Source of the DNA: Maribacter hydrothermalis
GTDB taxonomy: Bacteria > Bacteroidota > Bacteroidia > Flavobacteriales > Flavobacteriaceae
DNA length: 64,000 nucleotides
NCBI RefSeq assembly: GCF_001913155.1
Contig: NZ_CP018760.1
Coordinates: forward strand, 1-64,000
Direction: 5' to 3'
Of this stretch, positions 1 through 9,072 are shown piece by piece. Position 1 is the stretch's first letter. Each line of letters begins with the position of its first letter. Position numbers and translations under genes: made by a program. The notes under the pieces were generated by a model. That model saw nothing but the letters and a program-made list of their open reading frames with translations. It ran no database searches and was not told where the DNA came from.

Positions 1-1425
1 ATGAGTGTTACTGCAAATTCCGTTTGGAAAAATTGTTTGGTGTTTATAAAGGATAATATCCAACCGCAGGCATTCAAAACTTGGTTTGAGCCTATTAAGC
101 CCGTTAAATTATCCGAAAACGCGTTAAGCATTCAAGTTCCTAGCAAATTCTTCTACGAGTGGCTTGAAGAACATTACGTTAAACTTTTAAAAGTAGCTTT
201 AACTAAAGAATTAGGAGAAACAGCTAAGTTGGTATATATTATTCGTATGGAAAATACCTACGGAAATAAAGAACCTTTTACTGAAAAAATACCAAGTTCT
301 AACAGGGGTGCAATGGCAGCTCAAGAAATGGATGTTCCTATTAAATCTAAAAATCCTGAATTACGTAATCCCTTTGTTATACCAGGAATTAGGAACATTA
401 AAATAGAATCTCAGTTAAATCCTAATTATAATTTTGACAATTTCCTAGAAGGTGACTCTAACCGTTTGGCGAGATCTGCCGGTATGGCGGTCGCTAATAA
501 ACCAGGAGGCACATCATTTAATCCGTTGCTGGTATTTGGTGGGGTTGGTCTTGGTAAAACACATTTAGCGCATGCTATTGGTGTTGAAATAAAAGATAAA
601 TATCCAGAACGCACCGTTCTATATATATCTGCAGAGAAATTTACACAACAATATATTGAGTCTGTTAAGAAAAATACTAGAAATGATTTTATTCATTTCT
701 ACCAGTTAATAGATGTATTGATTATTGATGATGTACAATTCTTATCAGGTAAATCCGGAACGCAAGATGTATTCTTCCATATTTTCAATCATTTACACCA
801 AAACGGAAAACAAGTAATACTTACGTCTGATAAAGCTCCGGTAGATATGCAGGATATTGAACAACGCTTGTTGTCTCGTTTTAAATGGGGATTATCTGCA
901 GAATTACAGAGTCCGGATTACGAAACAAGAATCTCTATCTTAAAAAACAAGTTATATAGAGATGGTGTTGAAATACCAGAAGACATTATAGAATATGTCG
1001 CAAAGCACATTAAAACGAATATTAGAGAATTAGAAGGTGCCATTATTTCTTTGATTGCACAGTCTACCCTAAACAAAAGAGAAGTTACCATTGAGCTTGC
1101 GCAACAAGTTGTAGAAAAATTCGTGAAGAACACCAAACGCGAAGTTTCTATTGACTATATACAAAAAGTAGTTTCCGATTACTTTGAAATGGATGTAGCC
1201 ACTTTACAGTCTAAAACTAGAAAAAGACACATTGTACAAGCAAGACAACTAGCTATGTTCTTTGCCAAGAAGTTTACAAAAGCTTCTTTAGCCAGTATTG
1301 GTTCACAAATTGGCAAGCGTGATCACGCTACAGTTCTTCATGCATGCAAAACAGTTGATAACTTAGCAGAAACCGACAAACAATTTCGCAAGTACATTGA
1401 TGACTTAACAAAGAAATTTTCTTAA
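1..1425 (+). CDS. dnaA: Chromosomal replication initiator DnaA
   Basis: DnaA is the AAA+ ATPase that binds DnaA boxes and opens the replication origin. The 474-residue protein has the full family layout: an N-terminal domain I with the KTWFEPI motif, a linker, an AAA+ core with Walker A GGVGLGKTH near residue 180 and Walker B LIIDDVQFL near 240, and a C-terminal helix-turn-helix DNA-binding domain with the signature KRDHATVLHA near 440. The ATG is base 1 of the window, so its promoter and any origin upstream cannot be seen. The length is normal for flavobacteria. A phosphatase gene follows 12 bases downstream and may be co-transcribed. Confidence 0.97.
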   Translation: MSVTANSVWKNCLVFIKDNIQPQAFKTWFEPIKPVKLSENALSIQVPSKFFYEWLEEHYVKLLKVALTKELGETAKLVYIIRMENTYGNKEPFTEKIPSSNRGAMAAQEMDVPIKSKNPELRNPFVIPGIRNIKIESQLNPNYNFDNFLEGDSNRLARSAGMAVANKPGGTSFNPLLVFGGVGLGKTHLAHAIGVEIKDKYPERTVLYISAEKFTQQYIESVKKNTRNDFIHFYQLIDVLIIDDVQFLSGKSGTQDVFFHIFNHLHQNGKQVILTSDKAPVDMQDIEQRLLSRFKWGLSAELQSPDYETRISILKNKLYRDGVEIPEDIIEYVAKHIKTNIRELEGAIISLIAQSTLNKREVTIELAQQVVEKFVKNTKREVSIDYIQKVVSDYFEMDVATLQSKTRKRHIVQARQLAMFFAKKFTKASLASIGSQIGKRDHATVLHACKTVDNLAETDKQFRKYIDDLTKKFS

Positions 1426-1437
1426 AACTTACGTTAC

Positions 1438-1890
1438 ATGAAGGTGTTGATGGTTTGCCTAGGAAATATATGCAGGTCTCCATTGGCAGAAGGCATACTT
1501 AAAAGTAAAGTAAATGATGCACAAGTACATGTTGATTCAGCGGGTACCGGAGGATACCACCTTGGTAATGCGCCAGACCCGAGATCTATAGAAGTAGCTA
1601 GAAAACATGGTTTAGATATTAGTTCTCAAGTATGCAGAAAATTTAATGTTTTAGATTTTGATGAGTTTGATATTATATATGCCATGGACAAAAGTAACTA
1701 TGCCAATATTATTGATTTAGCAAGAAATAAGATAGATGCGCAAAAAGTAAAGCTACTTTTAAACGAATTAAACTCAGCACACAAGGAGGTCCCCGATCCT
1801 TATTATAATTCTGAAGAAGGTTTTGAGAATGTTTTTCAAATGATTGACCAAGCATGCGATGTCATTGCTGCAAGATTAGAAAATAAATAA
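1438..1890 (+). CDS. Low-molecular-weight protein-tyrosine phosphatase
   Basis: This 150-residue cytoplasmic phosphatase would hydrolyse phosphotyrosine or related phosphomonoesters through a cysteine nucleophile. The CX5R P-loop is visible as CLGNICRSPLAEG at residues 7-19, and the general-acid aspartate lies in the DPYY motif near residue 120; both are diagnostic of the family. The gene begins 12 bases after dnaA and its stop codon is immediately followed by the ATG of the methylase gene, so the two are probably co-translated. No tyrosine kinase is adjacent, so its substrate is unknown. Confidence 0.93.
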   Translation: MKVLMVCLGNICRSPLAEGILKSKVNDAQVHVDSAGTGGYHLGNAPDPRSIEVARKHGLDISSQVCRKFNVLDFDEFDIIYAMDKSNYANIIDLARNKIDAQKVKLLLNELNSAHKEVPDPYYNSEEGFENVFQMIDQACDVIAARLENK

Positions 1891-2613
1891 ATGAGCACAC
1901 AAAACGGGAAAAAAGGTAATGTTTACTTGATACCTTCAACATTAGGTGACATGGCACCTTTAGAGGTGTTACCTATTTCTATAAAACAAACTATAGAACG
2001 TTTAGACTACTATGTAGTTGAAAATGAAAAAACCGCTCGCCATTTTATTAAAAAAATAAGCCCTAGAAAATCACAACCTTCTTTAAAACTATCGGTTCTC
2101 AACAAGTTTACTGAGCCACAGGAGATTCCTAACTTTCTAAATCCTTGTTTAGATGGTTTCGATGTAGGAATTCTTTCGGAAGCAGGTTGCCCTGGTATTG
2201 CCGACCCCGGTGCGGCAGTCGTTAAAATAGCACATGAAAAAAATATTCAAGTAGTTCCATTAGTAGGCCCCTCCTCTATTTTACTTGCATTAATGGCTAG
2301 TGGAATGAATGGCCAAAATTTTGCATTTAACGGCTACTTACCTATAGACGGATCTGACCGTAAAAAGTACATAAAAAATTTGGAACGTAAATCTAAAGAA
2401 GATAACCAATCTCAAATTTTTATAGAAACACCCTACAGAAATAATAAAATGCTAGAGGAATTAATTAAAACATTAGCTCCTAGCACTAGAATTTGTGTAG
2501 CAGCAGACATCACTCTACCCGCCGAATACATAAAAACAAAGACGGCAATAAACTGGAAGAAAGAAAATGTAGATTTACACAAACGACCCGCTATTTTTAT
2601 TATTCAGGCATAA
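1891..2613 (+). CDS. RsmI-like SAM-dependent methyltransferase
   Basis: This 240-residue protein belongs to the tetrapyrrole-methylase fold family that includes RsmI, the 16S rRNA C1402 ribose methyltransferase. The start (GNVYLIPSTLGD), the central SEAGCPGIADPG motif, the VPLVGPSSILLALMASG segment and the FIETPYRN segment are all family hallmarks. It is shorter than canonical RsmI and resembles the second, short paralogue of Bacteroidota, whose target is less certain, so no symbol is given. It directly abuts the phosphatase gene and is followed by a terminator-like hairpin shared with the convergent gene. Confidence 0.85.
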   Translation: MSTQNGKKGNVYLIPSTLGDMAPLEVLPISIKQTIERLDYYVVENEKTARHFIKKISPRKSQPSLKLSVLNKFTEPQEIPNFLNPCLDGFDVGILSEAGCPGIADPGAAVVKIAHEKNIQVVPLVGPSSILLALMASGMNGQNFAFNGYLPIDGSDRKKYIKNLERKSKEDNQSQIFIETPYRNNKMLEELIKTLAPSTRICVAADITLPAEYIKTKTAINWKKENVDLHKRPAIFIIQA

Positions 2614-2615
2614 AA

Positions 2616-2645
2616 AAACCTTAACAAATAAATGCCAAGGTTTCC
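2616..2645. terminator. Weak bidirectional terminator
   Basis: AAACCTT (2616-2622) and AAGGTTT (2637-2643) form an inverted repeat between two convergent genes, with A-rich and T-rich flanks. A competing GGCAT/ATGCC pairing overlaps it. Position supports termination for both strands, but the stem is short. Confidence 0.5.
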
Positions 2646-2660
2646 CATTTTCATCTCTAC

Positions 2661-3290
2661 TTAAATTCTTGGATTTCGAATCGGCGGAATCAGCGAGATA
2701 TCATATCCCGAAAACTTTTTCATATAATGGGAAATACTAGTACCATACCCATCTATAATTTCTTTACGTCCCTGCGAGCGTAAATATAATTTAACATTAC
2801 CTGGACCAGCTAAATGCGCGGCTGCCAATATACCAGATTCTGTAATTTCAATACCACCTATACGCACACCAACGTAGCGCTTAATATCCTTTCTTAAAAT
2901 CCATTTATTTCGAGAAATGTTTACATTAAAAACCTTCTCTTGTAAAATTGGATCATTTAAAAAATGATTACCGTCGTAAACGCCCACCAGCTCTAAAGTA
3001 CCTATCCCAAATTGATATTTGCCCAAATAGCCAAAGCTATTGGTTACAAAATAATTGCCTTGTGATTCTTTAAAGGCCAAAGCCTCTTTAAAACCAACAT
3101 ACTGGCTACCAAGAAAGGGGGGAGCAATTTGATAATTCGATAAAAAAGGTTCGTTTTGAGGAAACGAAACTAAAGTAGGTTCTTTTATTTTAAGCAATTC
3201 CGGAACTTCAACTTTAAAGGGTTTAAATCCGAAACCAGATAAAATAAACATCATAATAAGAGGACAACATATTAATATCCATCTTCTCAT
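2661..3290 (-). CDS. Lysozyme-like (transglycosylase-fold) secreted protein
   Basis: A 209-residue exported protein with a hydrophobic N-terminal segment (about residues 4-22) serving as signal peptide or anchor. The region EALAFKESQGNY...GYLGKYQFG has the arrangement of lysozyme-like transglycosylases: a candidate catalytic glutamate in KESQG followed by a YQFG segment. A later GILAAAHLAGPGNV segment also fits this fold. It would cleave peptidoglycan glycan strands in the periplasm. The neighbouring mltG is also a murein enzyme, though the genes are separated by about 150 bases. The exact subfamily is not certain. Confidence 0.7.
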   Translation of the reverse strand: MRRWILICCPLIMMFILSGFGFKPFKVEVPELLKIKEPTLVSFPQNEPFLSNYQIAPPFLGSQYVGFKEALAFKESQGNYFVTNSFGYLGKYQFGIGTLELVGVYDGNHFLNDPILQEKVFNVNISRNKWILRKDIKRYVGVRIGGIEITESGILAAAHLAGPGNVKLYLRSQGRKEIIDGYGTSISHYMKKFSGYDISLIPPIRNPRI

Positions 3291-3438
3291 ACTTTTTATT
3301 TCTTAAGACTTACAGCGACTACTATTTGCTTGCTCAAATTTCTTAAGCAAAGGTAAACCTGAAATAATAAGAGTTTATGAAGGTTCTGTTAAAAGAATAC
3401 AGATTTAGTTAACAAGTGCTAAAAATCGGTCGATTAGC

Positions 3439-4482
3439 TTATCTGTTGATTTTCTGAGCATTAATCCATCGGATGTATTGCTCTTTATTTCGGTTATGCT
3501 GCGCTAAATTCTCTGCAAACATGTGATAACCGAACTTTTCTACATTAGCAACAAAATAATAATAATTATGTTTTTTAGGGTTTAAAACTGCATCTATCGC
3601 AGTAATATCGGGCATTGCAATTGGTCCTGGAGGTAAACCACCATACTTATATGTATTATATGGTGAATTCATTTCTAAATCTTTATATAACACCCTTTTT
3701 ATAATCGTATCAAAATTCCCTGTTTCTTTTTTTATAGCATAAATAACTGTTGGGTCTGCCTGCAATAACATTCGTGTTCTCAAGCGATTTAGATACACTC
3801 CAGCAACTGTAGGTCGTTCATCTACTTTTGCTGTTTCTTTATGCACAATTGATGCTAACGCAATTACCTCATTTGGCTGTAGTCCTATTTTTTTTGCTTT
3901 TTCAAGTCTACTTTCGTTCCAAAACCGTTTATACTCTGTTAGCATTCTATCTCTAAAACCTGTAGCTGATGTATTCCAGAAAAACTCATAACTATTTGGA
4001 ATGTAAGGAGATATTAAATTATCATCATTAAATCCGTTTGCCTTTAAAAAGTCAATATCTGTAAACACCTTCACTAATGAAACACTATCCGCTTCTATTT
4101 GACCAGCAATTCTACCTGCTAAGTCGTAAACACTTTCTTGATTATTAAATGAAACTTTAACTGGTAAATTACCGCTACGCAATGAATTAACGATTTCATT
4201 ATTATTCATACCTTCCTTGACCTTATACTTACCTGCTTTAATATTATCTAAGTATCCCTTTCTTTTGGCCGCAGATTTAAAAGCATCTATATCTTTTAAA
4301 ACAGGTGACATTTGTTCTATAATATCATTTTCAGAAGCATTGCTTGGAATATATATAAAAGCCTCTTCATTATTAAAACTTGTATTTGGAGTAAAAAATA
4401 TACCATAAATCATATAAGCAAAGATGCCACCTCCTATTAACCCAAATAGTACAATACCTAATAAAATACGCTTTATATACAT
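3439..4482 (-). CDS. mltG: Endolytic murein transglycosylase MltG
   Basis: MltG cuts nascent glycan strands at the inner membrane and is thought to terminate peptidoglycan polymerisation. The 347-residue protein has one N-terminal transmembrane segment (about 5-27), a LysM-like N-domain and the YceG catalytic domain. Visible motifs are PNSYEFFW, ALASIVHKET with the catalytic glutamate, LQADPTVIYA and YGGLPPGPIAMP near the C terminus. Its ATG overlaps the stop of the upstream GNAT gene in a TAATG arrangement, so it is the last gene of a dapF-GNAT-mltG operon. Confidence 0.95.
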   Translation of the reverse strand: MYIKRILLGIVLFGLIGGGIFAYMIYGIFFTPNTSFNNEEAFIYIPSNASENDIIEQMSPVLKDIDAFKSAAKRKGYLDNIKAGKYKVKEGMNNNEIVNSLRSGNLPVKVSFNNQESVYDLAGRIAGQIEADSVSLVKVFTDIDFLKANGFNDDNLISPYIPNSYEFFWNTSATGFRDRMLTEYKRFWNESRLEKAKKIGLQPNEVIALASIVHKETAKVDERPTVAGVYLNRLRTRMLLQADPTVIYAIKKETGNFDTIIKRVLYKDLEMNSPYNTYKYGGLPPGPIAMPDITAIDAVLNPKKHNYYYFVANVEKFGYHMFAENLAQHNRNKEQYIRWINAQKINR

Positions 4483-5006
4483 TACCTATTTATTTTTTGT
4501 AATAAAATTTCATTCTTAAATGTATTCTTATCCCTAATCCAGTCTTTCTTTATACCAATTTCGACGAATCCTAATTTTTTAAACAAATGCAAACTAGCTA
4601 CATTTTCCTCTAATATATTAGCATAAATTTGTCTTAAACCAAGTATATTAAAAAGGTAATTACATAATATCGAAACAGCCTCACCACCAAAACCTTTATT
4701 TCTTTGCTCCTTATCCAGAATTATTATACCGATACCCGCTCTTTTATGATTGGGCTCAAAATCAAATACATCTATTAACCCAACAGCCTTTTCATTTAGG
4801 TCACATATAACCAATCTTAATTGTTTTACATCGAACAAGTCTCTATGGGCGTTATCTAAATACAACTGCAATACATTTTTTGAATACGGGGTAATTGTTC
4901 CACTTAATTCCCATACATCCGTATCATTCTCAAGTTCAAATAGAAAATCTAAATCGTTTTGCTCTAAGGCTCTTAAATAAATGTGATTTCCTTTTAATGT
5001 TACCAT
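4482..5006 (-). CDS. GNAT family N-acetyltransferase (RimJ/RimL-like)
   Basis: A 174-residue acetyl-CoA-dependent acetyltransferase. It begins with the RimL-type pattern GNHIYLRALEQNDLDFLFELEND, contains the acetyl-CoA loop region RNKGFGGEAV and ends with the GLRQIYANILEENVASLHLFKKLGF segment typical of the family. It sits between dapF, whose stop it overlaps by 7 bases, and mltG, with which it shares a TAATG. The target (ribosomal protein, amino sugar or other amine) cannot be told from the sequence. Confidence 0.9.
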   Translation of the reverse strand: MVTLKGNHIYLRALEQNDLDFLFELENDTDVWELSGTITPYSKNVLQLYLDNAHRDLFDVKQLRLVICDLNEKAVGLIDVFDFEPNHKRAGIGIIILDKEQRNKGFGGEAVSILCNYLFNILGLRQIYANILEENVASLHLFKKLGFVEIGIKKDWIRDKNTFKNEILLQKINR

Positions 5007-5776
5007 GATAACTCTCCTTTAAAAACTTGTTTAGCTTCACCTTTAAGGAATATGTTACTATAAACGCCATTATTCACATCGAAAGTAACCTCCAGATGAC
5101 CACCAAGCGCCCTAACCCGAACTTTGTTTTCATTAGTTCTTCCTAAATGATACATACCCAATGCAACAGCAGTTACACCCGTACCACATGACAATGTTTC
5201 ATCTTCAACACCTCTTTCATAGGTTCGTATATTGAATCCGCCCAATTCATTTTTTTCTACAAAATTGATATTACTTCCTTTTTCGCCGTACACCCCATAA
5301 CGTAACCGAGCACCTTCTTTAACTACATTAAATGATTTCAGCTCATTCACTAATTGTACATGATGTGGAGATCCCGTATTCATAAATAGTGCATCTCCTT
5401 TTTCTTTTACTTCATGAACATTGACCATTTTTAAACTGATAACATCGTTTTCAATAATAGCTTCGTGCACCCCATCAACTGCAACAAAAATAGTTTCCTT
5501 GCCAATTACGCCAAGAAAATGAGCAAAAGCAACTATGCATCTTCCTCCGTTGCCACACATACTGCTCTCTCTTCCATCTGCATTAAAATACATCATTTTA
5601 AAATCTGTATTCTCATCATTTTCTAGTAAAATTAATCCATCAGCACCTACGCCAAATCTACGATTACAAAGTTTTGCAATCAATTCTACATTATCCTTTG
5701 GAAATTGATTATTGCGATTATCTATCATCACAAAATCATTTCCAGTTCCTTGATATTTATAAAATGTATATTCCAT
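5000..5776 (-). CDS. dapF: Diaminopimelate epimerase
   Basis: DapF converts LL-diaminopimelate to the meso form, the penultimate step to lysine and a building block of peptidoglycan. The protein starts MEYTFYKYQGTGNDFVMIDN, and the two catalytic cysteines lie in SSMCGNGGRC and TLSCGTGVTA. I chose the ATG at 5776 (258 residues) over an upstream in-frame start at 5806, because a -7 promoter element on the minus strand at 5793-5800 would place transcription start downstream of 5806. It heads an operon with a GNAT gene and mltG. Confidence 0.96.
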   Translation of the reverse strand: MEYTFYKYQGTGNDFVMIDNRNNQFPKDNVELIAKLCNRRFGVGADGLILLENDENTDFKMMYFNADGRESSMCGNGGRCIVAFAHFLGVIGKETIFVAVDGVHEAIIENDVISLKMVNVHEVKEKGDALFMNTGSPHHVQLVNELKSFNVVKEGARLRYGVYGEKGSNINFVEKNELGGFNIRTYERGVEDETLSCGTGVTAVALGMYHLGRTNENKVRVRALGGHLEVTFDVNNGVYSNIFLKGEAKQVFKGELSW

Positions 5777-5792
5777 ATAACAGTAGTAGCTA

Positions 5793-5800
5793 CAAAGATA
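5793..5800 (-). promoter_or_regulatory. -7 promoter element of dapF
   Basis: Read on the minus strand this is TATCTTTG, matching the Bacteroidota -7 consensus TAnnTTTG, about 17 bases before the dapF ATG. No convincing -33 TTG was found, so the call rests on the -7 match and position. Confidence 0.55.
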
Positions 5801-5868
5801 GAACATAATTAAGTTTTTAATAGTAGTTAAAAACTAGTTAAACGCTCAGAAAAGAGCATAAAATCAAG

Positions 5869-5876
5869 TAATTTTG
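5869..5876 (+). promoter_or_regulatory. -7 promoter element of the HtrA protease gene
   Basis: TAATTTTG fits the Bacteroidota -7 consensus TAnnTTTG. It overlaps the upstream in-frame GTG at 5878 and therefore supports the ATG at 5905 as the true start, giving a short leader. The -33 region is weak. Confidence 0.6.
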
Positions 5877-5904
5877 TGTGGAATTTGTTAAAAGATTAAA
5901 TATT

Positions 5905-7299
5905 ATGAAAAGAATAGCAAGCCTTCTGCTTGTTTCCATTTTTGCAGGTGCAATTACATTGGGGGCGTATAAATTATTTTTTGAAAAAGAGAACTTTACG
6001 ATTATATCACAAGAGAATCCCAACGAAATTGTAAATGCAAGCTACACACCTACTTCTGCAAAAGGTGCCGGAATTAATGAGGTCGATTTCACCAATGCTG
6101 CAGAAAACACAGTAAATGCCGTTGTACACGTTAAAAACATTACCCTTAGCAAAGGACCCACTAGCATAATCGATTTCTTTTATGGCTCTAGCGGTAGTTC
6201 CGTAGTGCCACATGTTGGTACAGGTTCTGGAGTAATCATTTCATCTGACGGATATATCGTTACAAATAATCATGTTATAACTAGAGCTAATCAATTACAA
6301 GTTACACTTAATAATAACCGTACTTATAATGCCGATTTGATAGGAACTGACCCTAATTCTGATATTGCATTAATTAAAATAGACCCAGATGAAAAATTGC
6401 CTTATTTAGCATTTGGCGATTCTGATCAAACAAAAATTGGTGAATGGGTATTAGCCGTAGGTAACCCTTTTAACCTTACTTCTACCGTTACTGCAGGTAT
6501 TGTAAGTGCTAAGGCGCGAAACCTTGGAAAAAATCAATCTTTTATACAGACTGATGCTGCTGTAAATCCAGGAAATTCTGGCGGTGCATTGGTAAATACA
6601 AATGGAGATTTAATAGGAATTAACACGGCCATCACTTCCCAAACAGGGTCATATGTGGGTTATTCTTTTGCAGTACCTAGCAACATTGCAAAAAAGGTTA
6701 TTCAAGACATTTTAGAATATGGAAATGTTCAAAAAGGTTTTATGGGCATAAGCCCTGCACCTGTAAATACCAGGGATGCAATAGAAAAAGGAATAAATAA
6801 TATTGATGGTGTTTATGTTGAATTGGTTGAGGAAGAATCTGCCGCCCAAGAGGCAGGAATTGAAATTGGAGATATTATTAAAAAGGTAGATGAAATAGTC
6901 GTTCATAAATACCCCGATTTAACTGGATATCTTTCAACAAAAAGACCTGGCGATACCTTGCAATTTAGTATAGAAAGAAATAATGAGCTATTGATATTAC
7001 CCTTAACACTAAAAGAAAGGCAAAAATTAATAGTACCGGAAATGGGATTGGAAGTAAAGAATTTAACCGCTCATGACAAAAAGGTATATAAAACCCAAAC
7101 CGGAGTAAAAATAATTGGCGTACCAGAAAGATATAGAGGTTATGGGTTATCGGAAAAAGTAATAGTTAAAATTGATGAAATTGAAATTGGGAATATAGAG
7201 GACGCTTATAATGCGTTTGGAGCAATACCAAAATATGGTAAAACGGTTATTACCATGGTTGGTTCCAACGGTGTACAGGACCGACTCATCTTTCAATAG
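5905..7299 (+). CDS. HtrA/Deg-family periplasmic serine protease
   Basis: A trypsin-like protease with PDZ domain(s), acting in the periplasm in protein quality control. From the ATG at 5905 it has 464 residues: an N-terminal membrane or signal segment (about 4-22), then the protease domain with the catalytic triad visible in VTNNHVI (His), NSDIALIKI (Asp) and NPGNSGGALV (Ser). One clear PDZ domain follows, and a divergent second one is likely at the C terminus. The ATG is preferred because a -7 element ends at 5876, just before the upstream GTG. It is a single-gene unit closed by a terminator at 7386. Confidence 0.95.
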   Translation: MKRIASLLLVSIFAGAITLGAYKLFFEKENFTIISQENPNEIVNASYTPTSAKGAGINEVDFTNAAENTVNAVVHVKNITLSKGPTSIIDFFYGSSGSSVVPHVGTGSGVIISSDGYIVTNNHVITRANQLQVTLNNNRTYNADLIGTDPNSDIALIKIDPDEKLPYLAFGDSDQTKIGEWVLAVGNPFNLTSTVTAGIVSAKARNLGKNQSFIQTDAAVNPGNSGGALVNTNGDLIGINTAITSQTGSYVGYSFAVPSNIAKKVIQDILEYGNVQKGFMGISPAPVNTRDAIEKGINNIDGVYVELVEEESAAQEAGIEIGDIIKKVDEIVVHKYPDLTGYLSTKRPGDTLQFSIERNNELLILPLTLKERQKLIVPEMGLEVKNLTAHDKKVYKTQTGVKIIGVPERYRGYGLSEKVIVKIDEIEIGNIEDAYNAFGAIPKYGKTVITMVGSNGVQDRLIFQ

Positions 7300-7384
7300 T
7301 AAACTACCACATGGGAAGCTCGTGAAGCATTAAAACGAAATTCAACAATAAATTTCGATTATCGAGTAAATTTCAATAAAAATA

Positions 7385-7415
7385 CAGCCTTCGTAATTTC
7401 GAAGGCTTTTTTTTG
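7385..7415 (+). terminator. Intrinsic terminator after the HtrA gene
   Basis: The hairpin AGCCTTCG-TAATTT-CGAAGGCT is followed by a run of T, a textbook factor-independent terminator. Confidence 0.9.
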
Positions 7416-7446
7416 AAAAATATTTAAATAAGGTACTTAATTTTTC

Positions 7447-7454
7447 TAATTTTG
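7447..7454 (+). promoter_or_regulatory. -7 promoter element of the GAPDH gene
   Basis: TAATTTTG matches TAnnTTTG and lies 28 bases before the ATG, just past the terminator of the previous gene. No -33 TTG at the usual spacing. Confidence 0.6.
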
Positions 7455-7482
7455 TGCGAATTCTAAAAAATAATCAATTCTT

Positions 7483-8931
7483 ATGGCTCCACAAACCACA
7501 TTTGAAAAAGAGCTCGCATTTCAAGCCGACCGTAGAAAAGCTACGACCGAATTTATCAAAATCGTCAGTGATCTCTGGTACGATAAATCAATTGAAATTG
7601 TTCTTTTTAAAAATCAGGTTATCGATAAAAATGTAAGTGATATTATGCATTTACATGAATATGCCGGTGAATTTGTACAAAAACCAATTTCAATTTTTGA
7701 TTCAGTAGAAATATTACGTTCTATTGCCGATATTCCACTACCCCCGTCTAAACTAGATATTGGTAAACTAACGTATGAATATCATTCCGATAAAAATATT
7801 TTAACCAATGTAAAAGCATTTGTAATTGAAAAGCTTAAAACAGCACAAGACTTTAAAGACATTGAACCAAAAGATGTTGTTTTGTATGGTTTTGGAAGAA
7901 TTGGGCGGTTAGTGGCACGAGAGCTAATGTCTAAAACCGGTAAAGGCAATCAATTAAGACTTAGGGCAATTGTAGTTAGAGGAAACCCAAGTAGTGAAAA
8001 CCTTGAAAAAAGAGCTAGTTTATTAAAAACTGATTCTGTCCATGGTATTTTTAATGGAACTGTAAAAGTAGATTCGGAAAACCAAAAACTAATAATCAAT
8101 GGCACCACAGTTCATGTTATTTACGCAAATATGCCAGAAGAAATAGATTATTCTGAATATGGAATAAAAGATGCTTTAATTATTGATAATACGGGTGCGT
8201 TTAGAAATAAAGAACAATTAGAACGTCATTTAAAAGCTAAAGGCGCATCAAGAGTATTATTAACCGCTCCTGGAAAAGAGATTGCTAATATCGTACATGG
8301 CGTAAATCATTTAGAATACAACCCAGATGATACGGAATTGTTTTCTGCAGCATCTTGTACAACTAATGCTATAACTCCAATCTTAAAAGCTATAGAGGAA
8401 ACTCTAGGCATAGTTAAAGGTCACTTAGAAACCATACACGCTTATACAAACGACCAAAATTTAGTCGACAACATGCACGGTAAGTATAGACGGGGTCGTG
8501 CGGCAGCACTAAACATGGTAATTACAGAGACAGGTGCGGGCGAAGCCGTTGCCAAAGCTTTGCCGTCTTTAACAGGTAAGTTAACATCGAATGCGATTCG
8601 AGTTCCTGTGCCAAATGGTTCATTAGCTATTCTTAATCTTGAGATATCTCAAAAAACGTCATTAGAGGGTGTAAACTCTATGATTAAGAAATATGCTCTA
8701 GAGGGCGATTTAGTAGAGCAAATTAAATATTCTTTAGATAAAGAATTGGTATCGTCAGATATTATTGGCACTTCGGCCCCATCTATTTACGACAGTATGG
8801 CTACTATTGTATCGAGTACTGGCAAGAATATTATTTTGTATATCTGGTATGATAATGAATATGGGTATTCGCATCAAGTTATTAGATTAGCGAAATATAT
8901 TGCCAAAGTACGTCGTTATACTTATTATTAA
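7483..8931 (+). CDS. Glyceraldehyde-3-phosphate dehydrogenase, N-terminally extended
   Basis: GAPDH oxidises glyceraldehyde-3-phosphate to 1,3-bisphosphoglycerate in glycolysis or the reverse in gluconeogenesis. The NAD(P)-binding motif VLYGFGRIGRLVAREL starts only near residue 130, and the catalytic cysteine is in SAASCTTNAITP near residue 290. The protein is 482 residues against about 335 for ordinary GAPDH; the extra length is an N-terminal, mostly helical region of about 125 residues without a recognised domain. This long form is known in Bacteroidota. It is monocistronic, between a terminator and a promoter region. Confidence 0.93.
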   Translation: MAPQTTFEKELAFQADRRKATTEFIKIVSDLWYDKSIEIVLFKNQVIDKNVSDIMHLHEYAGEFVQKPISIFDSVEILRSIADIPLPPSKLDIGKLTYEYHSDKNILTNVKAFVIEKLKTAQDFKDIEPKDVVLYGFGRIGRLVARELMSKTGKGNQLRLRAIVVRGNPSSENLEKRASLLKTDSVHGIFNGTVKVDSENQKLIINGTTVHVIYANMPEEIDYSEYGIKDALIIDNTGAFRNKEQLERHLKAKGASRVLLTAPGKEIANIVHGVNHLEYNPDDTELFSAASCTTNAITPILKAIEETLGIVKGHLETIHAYTNDQNLVDNMHGKYRRGRAAALNMVITETGAGEAVAKALPSLTGKLTSNAIRVPVPNGSLAILNLEISQKTSLEGVNSMIKKYALEGDLVEQIKYSLDKELVSSDIIGTSAPSIYDSMATIVSSTGKNIILYIWYDNEYGYSHQVIRLAKYIAKVRRYTYY

Positions 8932-9072
8932 TTTGAAATAAAAGATCTAATTTACATTTCGGAACGTAGTTAAAGAAACATGTATAATGTTTACGCATTT
9001 TTTTTTAATTTGACTTTAATAAATTACTTTCGTCAACTCTAAATTATTTCTTTTAACCTAAGAATCTATTTC

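Noticed and set aside
1..2613. Origin of replication inside the window
   Set aside because: No cluster of TTATCCACA-type DnaA boxes was seen near dnaA or elsewhere by eye; the origin may be upstream of base 1.
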